Below, piece by piece: positions 32,562 to 43,860 of a DNA stretch of 64,000 nucleotides. The notes beneath the pieces are model-generated. The model saw only the letters and a list, made by a program, of their open reading frames with translations. It made no database searches and was not told the origin of the DNA. Position 1 is the stretch's first letter; the number at the start of each line of letters is the position of its first letter. The DNA comes from Streptomyces uncialis. GTDB lineage: Bacteria > Actinomycetota > Actinomycetes > Streptomycetales > Streptomycetaceae. The position numbers and the translations under genes are program-made. Location of the stretch: NCBI RefSeq assembly GCF_001905345.1, contig NZ_LFBV01000005.1, positions 124,001 to 188,000 on the forward strand, written 5' to 3'.

Positions 32562-33425
32562 TCAGCGGCCGGGAGGCACGCGCCGCCGCAGCGCGGCACC
32601 CGCCCACAGCAGCGTGGCGAGCAGACCCACGCCCGCCGCGCCCGAGGCCACCGCGACGGAGACGTTCAGCGGGTCGTCCGGGGCCGCCGCCCGCGCGGGT
32701 GCCCCGGCACCGGCGTCCGGGCGGGTGTCCTGCTGGGCCGGTCCGTAGCCGCCCGCCTTGCCGGACTTGGCGTAGGCGGAGCCCGGCAGCTTGTCGCCGT
32801 ACGCACGCCGTACCCGGTCACGGTAGGCGTTCAGACTGGTGCCGTCGGTGCCCACCGCGGTGCGCGCCTCCTTGTCGAGAGGCACCACGCGCGCGTCGCG
32901 CTGCACGAACCAGGCGCCTATCTGCGGCTCCTGGAACACGGTCCCCCCGGGCAGCCTCCGTTCGCCCAGAGCCGTGTAGCGGGTCTCGTCGTCACCGGTG
33001 GCGATGTTCACCACCTGCCACACGCCCTCGTGACGGGCCGTCCACAGGGACGCCGTACGGCCGTCGGCGGACACCGCGCGGCTCGCGTGGTGGACGGGTA
33101 CCGCGATCGGCGCGCCCCGCTTGCCCGCGGCGAAGTCCCGGGACAGGTGGTACACGGGTACCGCCTCCCCGTCGACACGCGGTTCACCGGCCACCCGCGC
33201 GCGGGTGCCGTCCCGGTCGAAGAAGCGGGTGAGGGTCTCCATGGCGGCCGGTGCGGTGGCCGCCTTGTCCGCGGCCGCCCGGCTCGCCGCCGAGGGGTCG
33301 GGGTCGGCGCCTGCCGTGGGCGCCGCGAGCCCCGTGAGCAGGGCGGCGGCGGTGACGGTGAGGGCGGCGCGCGACAGGGTGCGGGCCGGGGTCAGGTGTC
33401 GTGTCGTGGGTCGCACGCTTCTCAC
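32562..33425 (-). CDS. Secreted, C-terminally membrane-anchored protein of unknown function
   Basis: 287 residues, not recognised. A signal peptide (about 1-40, ending LLTGLAAPTAGA) precedes an extracellular domain with two apparent similar halves around DGEAVPVYHLSRDF and GAPIAVPVHHASR. A Gly/Ala-rich linker and one C-terminal hydrophobic helix (GAAGVGLLATLLWAGAAL) with an RRR stop follow, giving type I topology. The GTG at 33425 overlaps the protease stop by 4 bp (GTGA), so the two are translated together. Co-expression with a secreted Cys protease suggests a substrate, inhibitor/propeptide-like partner or surface receptor; none can be chosen from sequence. GTG 33416 is an alternative start. 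Confidence 0.75.
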   Translation of the reverse strand: MRSVRPTTRHLTPARTLSRAALTVTAAALLTGLAAPTAGADPDPSAASRAAADKAATAPAAMETLTRFFDRDGTRARVAGEPRVDGEAVPVYHLSRDFAAGKRGAPIAVPVHHASRAVSADGRTASLWTARHEGVWQVVNIATGDDETRYTALGERRLPGGTVFQEPQIGAWFVQRDARVVPLDKEARTAVGTDGTSLNAYRDRVRRAYGDKLPGSAYAKSGKAGGYGPAQQDTRPDAGAGAPARAAAPDDPLNVSVAVASGAAGVGLLATLLWAGAALRRRVPPGR

Positions 33426-34180
33426 GCCCCGATCCGGTAGAGGGAGTGGGTCCAGCTGAAGGTGTTGTTGTTGACGTACCAGGAGTGCGACGCCCAGCTG
33501 TAGCGGTTGCTGCTGGGCCACGGGTCGCCCCAGTACACCCAGCTGCCCGAGTCGTCGTAGCCGTACAGGACGTGCATATGGCCGCCGCCGGCGGACCACT
33601 GGATGCGGGTCTCGACGGGCCGGTCGGCGTTGATCTCGGTCTGGAGGGCCGGGTAGCGGAGCCAGCCGTTCACATAGGAGCCGGGACTGACGCCGGTCCA
33701 GCGCAGACCGGTCTGGACATCACCCAGGGTGGCCTGCGAGTTGGGGCACGTGCTGTTCTGCGACCGGCCGAAGGCGGCGTTGCAGAACTGGTTCTGCGAG
33801 TAGGAGCGGCCGTACCAGGCGGCGATGGTGTTGCCCGCCGCCGCCCAGCACCAGTTGGTCTTCTGCTGGGCCTGCATGGTGATGTTCAGCCGCTTGGTGG
33901 CGAGTGCGGAGACGTCACCGGGGCCGGCCGGTCCCGGCCGGGTGCCGGGGACGCCGACCTCGGACGGGGCCGTCTGGGCATGGGAGGGGGCCATGGGGGT
34001 CCCGGCGGTGCCGAGCGGGGCCGTGGGGCCCGCCTGCTGCCAGGAGACCGCGGACGGGCCCGGGACGGGTGCCGCGGAGGCCATGGGCGCGGTGAGGGCG
34101 GCCAGGGCCGCCGCGGCGGCCGTCGCCGCGAGCAGCGCGGGCCGTCGGGTTCGGTGGGTACGGGGATGTCTGTGGCGCAT
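33422..34180 (-). CDS. Secreted papain-like cysteine protease (C39/C70-like)
   Basis: 252 residues: signal peptide (about 1-37, ending ALTAPMASAAP), a Pro/Thr/Ser/Gly-rich segment to about 95, then a papain-fold domain. The catalytic Cys is C111 in NWCWAAAGNTIAAWYG. His lies in GGHMHVLYGYD (H201 or H203), and WGDPWPS supplies the Asp/Asn. Two further Cys (CNAAFG, STCPN) could form a disulfide. Such papain-like proteases are often secreted effectors or housekeeping exoproteases. GGAGG lies 6 nt before the ATG. It is the first gene of a two-gene operon with the anchored protein, and is divergent from an HTH regulator that could control it. Confidence 0.85.
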   Translation of the reverse strand: MRHRHPRTHRTRRPALLAATAAAAALAALTAPMASAAPVPGPSAVSWQQAGPTAPLGTAGTPMAPSHAQTAPSEVGVPGTRPGPAGPGDVSALATKRLNITMQAQQKTNWCWAAAGNTIAAWYGRSYSQNQFCNAAFGRSQNSTCPNSQATLGDVQTGLRWTGVSPGSYVNGWLRYPALQTEINADRPVETRIQWSAGGGHMHVLYGYDDSGSWVYWGDPWPSSNRYSWASHSWYVNNNTFSWTHSLYRIGA

Positions 34181-34380
34181 CGCGATCCTCCCGTGGGGGT
34201 GGGGTGACTGGAGGAGCGCGTCCGGACGCTGGGATGAGCATCAAGTGTTGTCCGGTGCAGGTCAACACGATTCAATGCGGGATGACGTGAGTCCGTGAAC
34301 GGGGGCACACCGATGTGAACAAGCCAGGGACGGCGACCAGGCCACCCCCGGCACCAGCGTCAACGGCCCGTGGAGCCGTT

Positions 34381-35361
34381 GTGGACATTCACAGAGAGGC
34401 CCTCCTGATGCGGCACGGCACACCCCCGTCGAACGCTCCCGCCGAGGAACAGGAACTGGACGCCGCGCTGCGGGCGGGGCCCTTCCACGCCGCCCTGCGG
34501 GCCGCGATCGCCGCGCGCAGCCTGTCGCTCCAGCGGGTCCAGCACCATCTCGCGCGCCAGGGCGTCAAGGTGGGGGTGACGAGCCTGAGTTACTGGCAGC
34601 AGGGCGCCCGCCGCCCGCAGCGCCCGGAGTCGCTGCGCGCGGTCCGCGCCCTGGAGGAGATCCTCGAACTGCCCGAGGAGTCCCTGATCCGGCTGCTGGC
34701 GCAGCCCGGGGGCGTCGGCGGGCCGCGGCGCCCGGCGGCCCGCACCTACCGGTCCCTGGTGGAGGCGTCGGGCGTGCTGGAGCGGCTGCTCGGCGAGCTG
34801 GGGTCCCCGCTCGACGGAGGGCTGCACACGATCGGGCACCACGAGCGGGTCAGCATCGGCGCCCGGCGCGAACTCCTCGGCCGGGAGTCCCACCATGTGG
34901 TGCGCGCGCACAAGGACGGCGTCGACCGCTATGTCGCCATCCATCACGGCGACCCGGGCTGCGCGCCGGAGCGGGTGACGGTCGGCGCGCTGGAGAACTG
35001 CCGTACGGGCCGGGTCCGCTGGCACGGCGCCACCGGCGTCCTGGTGGCCGAGTTCCTGTTCGACACCCGGCTGCGCGCGGGTGACACCCATGTGTTCCGC
35101 TACGCCTTCGAGGACGGCACCGCGGGCGCCTCCCAGGAGTACGTGCGGGGTTTCAGCTTCGCGGGCGGCCAGTACCTGCTCCAGGTGCGGTTCGCGGAGG
35201 AGGCGCTGCCGGTGCGCTCCCACCGGTTCGTCCAGCACTCGGCGGCGGCCCCGCGCCAGGCCCGCCACGAGCTGGACCTGAACGGCCGCCACCGCTGTGT
35301 GCACTTCGTGGAGCCGCAGGTGCGGGCCGGGCTGCTGGGCATCGACTGGGACTGGGACTGA
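34381..35361 (+). CDS. HTH-domain (XRE-like) regulatory protein
   Basis: 326 residues. The N-terminal third has a Cro/XRE-like helix-turn-helix (RVQHHLARQGVKVGVTSLSYW followed by QQGARRPQRPESLRAVRALEEILELPE, about residues 45-100). The rest is a beta-rich domain of unknown ligand, with GHHERVSIGARRELLG, VRAHKDGVDRYVAIHHGDPG and RVRWHGATGVLVAEFLFDTRL. Conserved in streptomycetes as a putative DNA-binding protein. GTG 34381 has GGAG 5 nt upstream; ATG 34408 (GAGAGG 8 nt upstream) and GTG 34315 are alternatives. Divergent from the secreted protease operon. Confidence 0.8.
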   Translation: MDIHREALLMRHGTPPSNAPAEEQELDAALRAGPFHAALRAAIAARSLSLQRVQHHLARQGVKVGVTSLSYWQQGARRPQRPESLRAVRALEEILELPEESLIRLLAQPGGVGGPRRPAARTYRSLVEASGVLERLLGELGSPLDGGLHTIGHHERVSIGARRELLGRESHHVVRAHKDGVDRYVAIHHGDPGCAPERVTVGALENCRTGRVRWHGATGVLVAEFLFDTRLRAGDTHVFRYAFEDGTAGASQEYVRGFSFAGGQYLLQVRFAEEALPVRSHRFVQHSAAAPRQARHELDLNGRHRCVHFVEPQVRAGLLGIDWDWD

Positions 35362-35420
35362 CCGGCCGGTCGCGCCCCGGTCGGTCGGGCCCCGGTCGGC
35401 CGTTGTCGCCGCCGTCGCTG

Positions 35421-35852
35421 TCAGGCCTCGGTGGGCCCGGCGACCAGTCGTCCGTTCTCGACCCGGACCGGCACCTGGGGCAGCGGCACCGTGGCCGGGC
35501 TCTTCAGCACCTCACCCGAGGTGGCGTCGAAACGGCTGCCGTGGCACGGGCAGATCAAGGTGGTGCCCTCCATCTTGTTGATCGGGCACGCGGCGTGCGT
35601 GCACACACTGCCGTACGCGGTGAGGGCACCGTCACGCGCGCGCGTGACGACCACCTTCTGGTCCTTGAACAGCCTGGTCGTGCCCTTCGCGACCTGCCCT
35701 TCGGGGCCCAGGTCGACGGGCGCCGTCGGGGTGGCCGTGGCCGCGCGGCCGCTCCCCTCGGTGGAGCAGGCGGCGAGACCGAGTCCGACCACCGGGATGG
35801 CCGCGGCTCCCTGGAGCAGGGCGCGGCGGCTCGGCGTCGGGTGCGCTGACAT
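35421..35852 (-). CDS. Tat-exported Rieske [2Fe-2S] lipoprotein
   Basis: 143 residues. Twin-arginine signal SRRALLQGAA, followed by a lipobox-like LGLAAC with the acceptor Cys near residue 29, so it is probably exported folded and lipid-anchored outside. The Rieske cluster ligands are complete: CTHAACPI (C-x-H) and CPCHGSRFD (C-x2-H). Predicted role is extracytoplasmic electron transfer or a donor to an unknown partner; no oxygenase subunit is adjacent. GGAG lies 5 nt before the ATG. Divergent from the sugar kinase. Confidence 0.9.
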   Translation of the reverse strand: MSAHPTPSRRALLQGAAAIPVVGLGLAACSTEGSGRAATATPTAPVDLGPEGQVAKGTTRLFKDQKVVVTRARDGALTAYGSVCTHAACPINKMEGTTLICPCHGSRFDATSGEVLKSPATVPLPQVPVRVENGRLVAGPTEA

Positions 35853-36077
35853 GGCGTCTCCATGGGTTCGTGCTGGTCAGGCCGGATTCCACCCGGTCGG
35901 ACGATATCGGGGACGACCCTACCGGCCCCGACCCGGCCCGTCCGGCGGGGGTGACGGGGAGGGAACCCGGCGGCCGGCGGGCCCACGTACCCTGCGGTCG
36001 GGGTCGCCACCCCGCACACATCGTGCCGTCCGGACGGGAGGGGGACCCGTCACCCGGGAGCGGCGGAAGGGACCACA

Positions 36078-37007
36078 GTGATCGTCGTCGCCGGAGAAGC
36101 CCTCATCGACCTCGTACCGGAGCGGCCCGACGCGCTGGCGCCGCTGCTGCCCCGGCCCGGCGGCGGGCCGTACAACACCGCCGTGGCGCTGGGACGGCTC
36201 GGCTCCCCCACCGCGTTCCTGTCGCGGGTCGCCACGGACGGCTACGGCGAAGCGCTGCTCAAGGGGCTGCGGGAGGCGGGCGTGGACGTGTCGTCCGTCC
36301 AGCGGGGCCCGGAGCCGACACCCCTGGCGCTCGCGTCCGTGGGTGAGGACGGCTCCGCCTCGTACACCTTCTACGTGGACGGCACGGCCGACCGGCTGTT
36401 CACGGCGCCCGAGGCGCTGCCGGACGGGACGCGCGCGGTGGCCTTCGGCACCTGCTCCCTGGTGCTGGAGCCGGGCGCGAGCGCGTACGAGGCGCTGCTG
36501 CGGCGGGCCCACGCGCGCGGGCTCCTCACGCTGCTGGACCCCAACATCCGGGCGGCCCTCGTCCCGGGCGCCGACGCGTACCGCGCGCGGTTCCGGTCCT
36601 GGCTGCCGTCCGTGACGGTGCTCAAGCTGTCCGTGGAGGACGCCGACTGGCTGGGGGGCACTCCACGGGAATGGCTCGCGGCGGGCCCCCGCGCGGTGGT
36701 CCTGACCCGGGGCGCGGCGGGGCTGACGGTGCACACCCGGGACGGTGGTGAGCTGAGTGTGCCGTCCCACCCGGTTGACGTGGTCGACACGATCGGCGCG
36801 GGGGACACCGCGGGTGCCGCCCTGCTGCATCTGCTGGCGGCCCATGACGCGCTGTCCGCCGCCGGTGTCGCGGCGTTGTCGGCGCGGCGGTGGCGGGATG
36901 TCCTCACGCGTACGGCGCGGGCCGCCGCGATCACCTGCTCCCGGCCGGGCGCGCAGCCCCCGTGGGCCCGGGAACTGGACGACGGGCCCGGCTCCGGGAC
37001 CGCGTGA
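36078..37007 (+). CDS. PfkB-family carbohydrate kinase (fructokinase-like)
   Basis: Ribokinase-fold sugar kinase, 309 residues. N-terminal IVVAGEALIDLVPE, PGGGPYNTAVALGRLGSPTAF near residue 31, and the C-terminal signature DTIGAGDTAGAALL near 236 with the catalytic Asp. Phosphorylates a hexose or related sugar; the exact substrate is uncertain. AAGGGA lies 5 nt before the GTG. The stop codon is inside a 13-bp terminator stem, and uvrA converges from the other side. Confidence 0.9.
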   Translation: MIVVAGEALIDLVPERPDALAPLLPRPGGGPYNTAVALGRLGSPTAFLSRVATDGYGEALLKGLREAGVDVSSVQRGPEPTPLALASVGEDGSASYTFYVDGTADRLFTAPEALPDGTRAVAFGTCSLVLEPGASAYEALLRRAHARGLLTLLDPNIRAALVPGADAYRARFRSWLPSVTVLKLSVEDADWLGGTPREWLAAGPRAVVLTRGAAGLTVHTRDGGELSVPSHPVDVVDTIGAGDTAGAALLHLLAAHDALSAAGVAALSARRWRDVLTRTARAAAITCSRPGAQPPWARELDDGPGSGTA

Positions 37008-37038
37008 AGCCCCGCACCGGTGCGATGCGGGGCTTCAC
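37004..37038 (+). terminator. Terminator overlapping the kinase stop codon
   Basis: 13-bp perfect stem (37004-37016 with 37026-37038), 9-nt loop. The stem starts 1 nt before the TGA. Confidence 0.75.
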
Positions 37039-37089
37039 GGGTGTCACCACCCGGGCGTCGGGTGTCACCCCCCGGGCCGTCGTACCGGG

Positions 37090-40212
<3,123 letters not shown>

Positions 40213-40443
40213 GCCGGTCCGCACCTTTCTAGAGTGAAGCGACAGGAGCGGCGCCCCCGTCCTTCCCGGACTCATGAGGGCCGCCGTCAGCGATGGGCGG
40301 GTTCTGCTTCTGCTGGGCGGGACCGGCTGCGCCGTGGTCCCCGACTACCAAGCATGCCCGATGCCTGAACCGAGCTTATAGCACGTGCATTCGATTTAGG
40401 GCCCAGGTGTGCCACCTTCACCCGATCGAGTGGCGGGGATATC

Positions 40444-41139
40444 GTGACGACCATGAATGATCATGTACGCGACCTGGCAGCTGTACGTGAAGCGACCGAA
40501 CGGCTGCTCAGCGCGGCCAACGGTCTGGACAACGCGTCGCTGGCCGAGCCGTCACGGTTGCCGGGCTGGAGCAGGGGCCACGTCCTCGCCCACCTGGCCC
40601 GCAACGCCGACGCACTGGTGAACGTCCTCGGGGGCCATCCGATGTACCCGAGCGCCGGGGCCAGGGACTCCGACATCGAGCGGGACGCCGACCGCGACCT
40701 GGGGACCCACCTCAAGGACGTCCGGGAGAGCTCCACCCGTCTGGCGGTGGCGGCCCAGATCCCGGCGGACTGGTCCCGCACGGTGGAACTGCGCAACGGC
40801 GTCACGGACAGCGCCTCCCGCCTCCCCTTCCGGCGTCTGGTGGAGGTGGAACTGCACCATGTGGACCTCGGTATCGGCTACGAGCTGGAGGACCTGCCCG
40901 CCGGATTCGTCCAGCAGGAGATCAACTTCCTCGCGGAACGCTTCCGGGGCCTCGAATCCGTACCGGCGGTCCTGATCCGGCAGGACGACGGACGGCTGGT
41001 CCGCACCGGGCACCAGGGCGGCACCCCGCTCACCGTGACCGGCCGGCAGGCCGACCTGGTCGGCTGGCTCGCGGGCCGCCGCGACGGCGCCGCCCTGACC
41101 GTCACGGGCGGCCCTCTGCCGCTTCTGCCGCCCCTCTGA
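40444..41139 (+). CDS. Maleylpyruvate isomerase family mycothiol-dependent protein
   Basis: DinB-fold four-helix protein, 231 residues. LPGWSRGHVLAHLARNADALVN near residue 37 and FRRLVEVELHHVDLGIGYE near 122 carry the metal-binding His residues of the family. Members use mycothiol as cofactor (isomerases, S-transferases). The substrate is unknown. GTG 40444 is used; ATG 40453 is an alternative. Same strand as, and 111 bp before, the MBL-fold hydrolase, an arrangement suggesting a thiol-linked detoxification pair. Divergent from uvrA. Confidence 0.87.
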   Translation: MTTMNDHVRDLAAVREATERLLSAANGLDNASLAEPSRLPGWSRGHVLAHLARNADALVNVLGGHPMYPSAGARDSDIERDADRDLGTHLKDVRESSTRLAVAAQIPADWSRTVELRNGVTDSASRLPFRRLVEVELHHVDLGIGYELEDLPAGFVQQEINFLAERFRGLESVPAVLIRQDDGRLVRTGHQGGTPLTVTGRQADLVGWLAGRRDGAALTVTGGPLPLLPPL

Positions 41140-41237
41140 CACGCTCCGAGGGCGCCGGGCACCCGGAGCGCCGGCCTACCCGGTCCCGGCCGCTCCACAG
41201 CCGCTCCGGCGCCCTCCCGGGGCCGGGGGCCGCTGAG

Positions 41238-41243
41238 TAGGCT
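41238..41243 (+). promoter_or_regulatory. -10 element, leaderless MBL gene
   Basis: TAGGCT with exactly 7 nt to the ATG and no ribosome site. No RecA-NDp -35 is present upstream. Confidence 0.45.
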
Positions 41244-41250
41244 GGCCCCC

Positions 41251-41907
41251 ATGACGTACAGCGGAGTGGTCAAGGTCGGCGGACCTGCGGATGTGCACGA
41301 ACTGCGGAACCTGATGATCTCCAAGGTCGCGGTAGGACCCATGGAGAACAACGCGTATCTGCTGCGCTGCCGCGCGACGGACGAGCAGTTGCTGATCGAC
41401 GCCGCCGCCGACGCCCGAACCCTGCTGACACTGATCGGCGCGGACGGGATCACCGCCGTGGTGACCACGCACCGGCACGCCGACCACTGGCAGGCGCTCG
41501 CCGAGGTCGTCGCCGCGACCGGCGCGCGCACCTACGCGGGCCGCTACGACACCGAGGGCATCCCGGTGCCCACCGATGTCCCGGTGGCGGACGGTGACAC
41601 CCTGCGCGTGGGACAGGTGGAACTGCGTGCCGCGCATCTGAAGGGCCACACACCCGGCTCGATCGCCCTGGTGTACGACGACCCGCACGGGCACCCGCAC
41701 GTATTCACCGGCGACTGCCTCTTCCCCGGCGGTGTCGGCAACACCCGCAAGGACCCGGAGGCGTTCGCGAGCCTCCTGCACGACGTCGAGACCAAGATCT
41801 TCGACACCCTGCCCGACGAGACCTGGGTCTACCCGGGGCACGGCAAGGACACCACCCTGGGCGCCGAGCGTCCGCAGCTGCCCCAGTGGCGGGCGCGCGG
41901 CTGGTAG
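41251..41907 (+). CDS. MBL-fold metallo-hydrolase (glyoxalase II-like)
   Basis: 218 residues. Metal motif TTHRHADHW (HxHxDH) near residue 73, GHTPGSIAL near 132, FTGDCLFPGGVGNT near 152 and YPGHGKDT near 195 give the complete binuclear site. Likely hydrolyses a thioester such as an acylmycothiol or hydroxyacyl-thiol (inference from neighbour and family). TAGGCT at 41238-41243 ends 7 nt before the ATG, so the mRNA is probably leaderless. Convergent with aroQ, 7 bp between stops. Confidence 0.9.
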   Translation: MTYSGVVKVGGPADVHELRNLMISKVAVGPMENNAYLLRCRATDEQLLIDAAADARTLLTLIGADGITAVVTTHRHADHWQALAEVVAATGARTYAGRYDTEGIPVPTDVPVADGDTLRVGQVELRAAHLKGHTPGSIALVYDDPHGHPHVFTGDCLFPGGVGNTRKDPEAFASLLHDVETKIFDTLPDETWVYPGHGKDTTLGAERPQLPQWRARGW

Positions 41908-41914
41908 GGACCGG

Positions 41915-42382
41915 TTAGCTGGCGGCCAGGGTCACGACCCGTTCGACCGCGAAGGCGTACCCCTGCACCCCGCAGCCCGCGATGACCCCGTCGGCGCGCA
42001 GCGACACATAGGAGTGGTGCCGGAACTGCTCGCGCTGATGGATGTTCGAGATGTGCACCTCCACCACGGGCAGGCCGTCACAGGTGTTCAGCGCGTCCAG
42101 CAGGGCGACGGAGGTGTGGGAGTACGCGGCCGGGTTGATCACGATGCCGGTGTGCCGCTGCCGGGCCTCGTGGATCCAGTCCACCAGTTCCCCCTCGTGG
42201 TTGGACTGCCGGAAGTCGACGGTGCCCCCGTGGGCCGCCGCCGTCCGCGCGCACAGGGCCTCGACATCGGCCAGGGTGGCGCTGCCGTAGATCTCCGGCT
42301 GACGCTGACCGAGCAGGTTCAGATTGGGCCCGTTCAGGACCATGATCGGCGCGGTGGCGAGGGAACGGGCGTGGCTGGTCAT
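41915..42382 (-). CDS. aroQ: Type II 3-dehydroquinate dehydratase
   Basis: Third step of the shikimate pathway (or catabolic quinate use): 3-dehydroquinate to 3-dehydroshikimate. 155 residues. MVLNGPNLNLLGQRQPEIYG carries the catalytic Tyr near the start; NPAAYSHTSVALLDAL near 85 and EVHISNIHQREQFRHHS near 108 carry the His and substrate contacts. GGAGG lies upstream of the ATG. Separated by 154 bp from the antiporter gene on the same strand; no other aro genes nearby. Confidence 0.96.
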   Translation of the reverse strand: MTSHARSLATAPIMVLNGPNLNLLGQRQPEIYGSATLADVEALCARTAAAHGGTVDFRQSNHEGELVDWIHEARQRHTGIVINPAAYSHTSVALLDALNTCDGLPVVEVHISNIHQREQFRHHSYVSLRADGVIAGCGVQGYAFAVERVVTLAAS

Positions 42383-42536
42383 GGCGGGGCCTCCGGTCGG
42401 TACGGGCGCGTCAGGGGAGGTCTATCACGGTGCCCCGGGGCGCGGCGGAGGCGGTTGCCACCACCCTGGGACGCTCTCCCGGTCCTGCCTGCGGCGCGCC
42501 CGGCCATAGCGGACAGGTCCGGCCCGCCGCTGTCCG

Positions 42537-43637
42537 CTAGGGATTGATCGCGAGTACGAGGTACGCGGCGAACAGCACCAGATGGACGCCGCCCTGCAAC
42601 GGGGTCGCGCGGCCCGGCACCACCGTGAGGGTGCCGACCGCGACGGTCAGCGCGAGCAGCACCATATGGGTCGCGCTCAGCCCGAGGACCAGGGGCCCGG
42701 ACAGCCACAGGGAGGCGACGGCCACGGCGGGGATCGTGAGTCCGATGCTGGCCATCGCGGAGCCGAGGGCGAGGTTGAGGCTGATCTGGACCCGGTCCCT
42801 GCGGGCGGCGCGCAGCGCGGCAATCGTCTCGGGCAGCAGGACCAGCAGCGCGATGATGACGCCGACGACGGCGTGCGGCAGCCCGGCCGCGTCGACGCCC
42901 GACTCGATGGTCGGGGAGACCCCTTTGGCGAGGCCGACGACCCCGATCAGGGCCAGGGCGAGCATCAGGAGACTGATCCGGGTGGTGCGTGTGGTGGGGC
43001 GGTCGATGTCGTCCTCGGCGTCGATGACCTCACCGTTGCGGGTGATCGGCAGGAAATAGGACCGGTGCCGTACGGTCTGCGTCGCGACGAAGAGCCCGTA
43101 CAGGGTCAGCGAGGCCACGGCGGCGAAGGTGAGCTGCGAGGTGGAGAACTCGGGGCCGGGCTTGCTGGTGGTGAACGTCGGCAGGACCAGGCTGAGCGTG
43201 GCGATGGTGGCGACGGTGGCCAGGGCCGCGCCGGTGCCCTCGGGGTTGAACACGGCCACCCGGTGGCGCAGCGAGGCGGCGAGCAGGCTGACGCCCACGA
43301 CGCCGTTGCAGGTGATCATCACGGCGGCGAAGACGGTGTCCCGGGCGAGCGTGGCGCTCTTGTCCCCGCCGTCGGCCATCAGGGTCACGATCAGCGCGAC
43401 CTCGATGATGGTGACGGCGACGGCCAGGACGAGGGAGCCGAGGGGTTCCCCGACCCGGTGGGCGACGACCTCCGCGTGGTGGACGGCGGCGAGGACGGCC
43501 AGGGCCAGGACGACGGTGACGAGGGCGACGATGCCGCTGGGCATGTCGCGTCCCCAGGTGAGGGCGAGGAGGACCACGGACAGGACGGGCACGACCGCCG
43601 TCCAGCGTGCTGCGAGGGCCCCGAGCCGAACGATCAT
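42537..43637 (-). CDS. Calcium/cation:proton antiporter (CaCA/ChaA family)
   Basis: Integral membrane antiporter of 366 residues with about eleven hydrophobic segments. Both alpha-repeat motifs are visible: GEPLGSLVLAVAVTIIEVAL near residue 65 and LLVLLPETIAALRAARRDR with NLALGSAMASIGLTIPAV near 270-310. Exchanges Ca2+ or a similar cation for H+. ATG 43637 is preferred (GGAG just upstream, membrane segment close to the N-terminus); ATG 43673 adds 12 residues. It lies downstream of terC on the same strand, past two strong hairpins, in a cluster of metal- and stress-related genes. Confidence 0.9.
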   Translation of the reverse strand: MIVRLGALAARWTAVVPVLSVVLLALTWGRDMPSGIVALVTVVLALAVLAAVHHAEVVAHRVGEPLGSLVLAVAVTIIEVALIVTLMADGGDKSATLARDTVFAAVMITCNGVVGVSLLAASLRHRVAVFNPEGTGAALATVATIATLSLVLPTFTTSKPGPEFSTSQLTFAAVASLTLYGLFVATQTVRHRSYFLPITRNGEVIDAEDDIDRPTTRTTRISLLMLALALIGVVGLAKGVSPTIESGVDAAGLPHAVVGVIIALLVLLPETIAALRAARRDRVQISLNLALGSAMASIGLTIPAVAVASLWLSGPLVLGLSATHMVLLALTVAVGTLTVVPGRATPLQGGVHLVLFAAYLVLAINP

Positions 43638-43771
43638 GGCTCCGATGGTTCCAGAGGGGTCGTCGGCGCGCATGCCGGCCGACGGGCGCGCCCGCTTCCC
43701 GGCGGGGTGCGGGCGCCCCGGTCCGGGGTCGGCGCGGCGCTCCGCGGGACCGGTGGCGGGCCCCGGAACGG

Positions 43772-43810
43772 CCGACAGGCCACCGACCGGGAGGGTCGGT
43801 GGCCTGTCGG
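43772..43810 (-). terminator. 17-bp hairpin between terC and the antiporter
   Basis: Perfect stem (43772-43788 with 43794-43810), 5-nt loop. Second of two terminators after terC. Confidence 0.75.
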
Positions 43811-43829
43811 GGGGTCCTGGTCCCGCGGC

Positions 43830-43854
43830 GGCCGGTGGGCGGGGCCCACCGGCC
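43830..43854 (-). terminator. Terminator after terC
   Basis: 11-bp stem (43830-43840 with 43844-43854), 3-nt loop, 6 nt from the terC stop at 43861. Confidence 0.75.
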
Positions 43855-43860
43855 AGGGGA

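Noticed and set aside
40213..40443. SOS (LexA) box or RecA-NDp motif upstream of uvrA
   Set aside because: No TCGAAC-N4-GTTCGA-like dyad and no TTGTCRGTG on either strand in the gap. Only a TATAAG -10 candidate was seen.
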